Origin: Neobacillus cucumis
GTDB lineage: Bacteria > Bacillota > Bacilli > Bacillales_B > DSM-18226
Direction of reading: 5' to 3'
Assembly (NCBI RefSeq): GCF_016107705.1
Contig: NZ_JAEHGC010000008.1
Span: 62,001 to 126,000 of the forward strand
Length of the DNA stretch: 64,000 bases
Part shown: positions 63,334-64,000 of the stretch, one piece after another
Position numbering within the stretch: position 1 is the stretch's first letter
Layout of the letters: each line of letters begins with the position of its first letter
Position numbers and translations under genes: made by a program
The notes under the pieces: generated by a model
Told to the model about the DNA's origin: nothing
Database searches by the model: none
Seen by the model: the letters and a program-made list of their open reading frames with translations, nothing else

Positions 63334-63549
63334 ATTATTCCTCCCTATGGAAAGTTTGGTGAGAATGGGTATAAACTTAATACTGTTATGTCATTTGAAC
63401 GCTTATGACTTTATCTATACTCTATATTCTAAATTGAAAATACTAAGGCATAGTTAAAGAGATGTAAATCTACTGTAAAAAAGAGACCATGAATTGTAAA
63501 AAAAATTTCTTATAATGATAAAAATGGAAGTATAAGGGACGTGATTTAA
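63334..63549. other. AT-rich intergenic region before nnrE
   Basis: The region is AT-rich, with scattered TATAAT-like sequences including TATAATGATAAA near 63510-63520. No hairpin, operator or gene is recognised on the plus strand. It probably holds the promoter of the epimerase gene and of the minus-strand peptide. Confidence 0.35.
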
Positions 63550-64000
63550 ATGTTCATTGCAGGGCAAAAGGAAATGCAGCAAATGGATCAATATACAATG
63601 GGAAAAATCGGGGTGCCTGGTATAGTTTTAATGGAAAATGCCGGAGGGAGAGTAGTAGAAGAAATCCTCGCAGGCACTCCATGTGAAAATCCTAGAATTA
63701 TTGTGCTTGCTGGGGGAGGAAATAATGGAGGAGACGGTTTTGTGATTGCCCGAAAACTGGTTGATGCAGGCCTGAAGCCGCTGCTCTGTCTGTTAGTAAA
63801 ACCTGAGAAAATAAAAGGTGATGCGAAAGTCCACTTTGATGTATACATGAATCGGAGGCTTCCGATTTTCTATTTACATGAAAATACGCAAGAGGCCCTT
63901 CGGATGGAGTTAGTTCAAGCTGACATTATCGTTGATGCGATTTTGGGAACGGGAGTGAACGGACCTGTTCGAGAGCCTTTCAATCAGGTTATTTCGATGG
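63550..64000 (+). CDS. nnrE: NAD(P)H-hydrate epimerase (YjeF N-terminal domain), cut by window end
   Basis: The first 150 residues of a YjeF_N domain protein, which interconverts R and S forms of hydrated NAD(P)H for repair. Family blocks are KEMQQMDQYTMGKIGVPGIV, LMENAGGRV, the phosphate-binding VLAGGGNNGGDGFVIARKL (about residues 55-73) and VDAILGTGVNGPVREP. AAGGGACGTGAT precedes the ATG at 63550. In Bacillaceae this domain is often fused to the ADP-dependent dehydratase (NnrD); the window ends before that can be seen. Confidence 0.9.
   Translation, partial: MFIAGQKEMQQMDQYTMGKIGVPGIVLMENAGGRVVEEILAGTPCENPRIIVLAGGGNNGGDGFVIARKLVDAGLKPLLCLLVKPEKIKGDAKVHFDVYMNRRLPIFYLHENTQEALRMELVQADIIVDAILGTGVNGPVREPFNQVISM

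Noticed and set aside
1..64000. CRISPR arrays, tRNA or rRNA genes, insertion sequences, prophage
   Set aside because: No regularly spaced direct repeats, no tRNA-like or rRNA sequence and no transposase, integrase or phage structural gene was seen on either strand.

Overview
The window is chromosomal DNA from a low-GC, endospore-forming member of the Bacillaceae, probably a Bacillus or Neobacillus-like organism. The grounds are strong AGGAGG-type ribosome binding sites with frequent GTG and TTG starts, seven spore germinant-receptor genes, and clear Bacillus subtilis-type genes (yhjCB, yerD, yezD, a complete tuaABCDEFGH set). No rRNA, tRNA, CRISPR array, insertion sequence or prophage gene was seen.

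Layout. 0-3 kb: a two-gene solute symporter system (DUF3311 + SSS family) and an M20 amidohydrolase. 3-8.4 kb: a Tet(M)/EF-G-like ribosomal protection GTPase, glutaminase, a 127-bp GC-rich interspersed repeat, an Asp/Glu racemase family protein and heme O synthase. 8.8-12.5 kb: a B-family (ba3-like) heme-copper oxidase operon with a 45-aa subunit IIa, a CuA subunit II, subunit I, a Sco protein and a membrane protein. Subunit I lacks the active-site tyrosine of oxygen reductases, so the operon may encode a CuA-type nitric oxide reductase. 12.7-22 kb: ilvE, then germinant-receptor genes (one A, three B, two C, one D) in an unusual scattered order. 22-27 kb: amino acid permease, YerD-type glutamate synthase-like protein, FAH-family hydrolase. 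27-31.7 kb: an acid-sugar catabolic operon (GarR-like reductase, DUF1537 kinase, GntP permease) beside its GntR regulator, with operator repeats and a cre site. 31.8-36.2 kb: a sulfate uptake operon (yezD, sbp, cysT, cysW, cysA). It carries two copies of a small covarying hairpin, each fused to a terminator; this looks like an undescribed attenuator. 36.2-42 kb: an AraC regulator, a CUT2 sugar-type ABC transporter whose ATPase gene has two frameshifts, and a phytanoyl-CoA-dioxygenase-like oxygenase.

42.5-63.1 kb reads as a phosphate-starvation region. It holds a PhoX-like phosphatase, a beta-propeller/phosphoesterase fusion, a short operon (truncated UDP-glucose dehydrogenase, PAP2 phosphatase, GT4 glycosyltransferase), and the teichuronic acid operon tuaA-H followed by gtaB. 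Four promoters in this stretch carry TT(A/T/C)ACA-like hexamers spaced at 11 bp, the layout of PhoP boxes; the best is a four-box array at 50811-50849. The genes fit together: phosphatases release phosphate, teichuronic acid replaces phosphate-rich wall teichoic acid, and the PAP2/GT4 pair could replace phospholipid with glycolipid. An RND permease gene lies inside this stretch without an obvious Pho signal. The window ends inside an NAD(P)H-hydrate epimerase gene.

All functional calls come from reading the sequence and from memory of the families; no database search was run.
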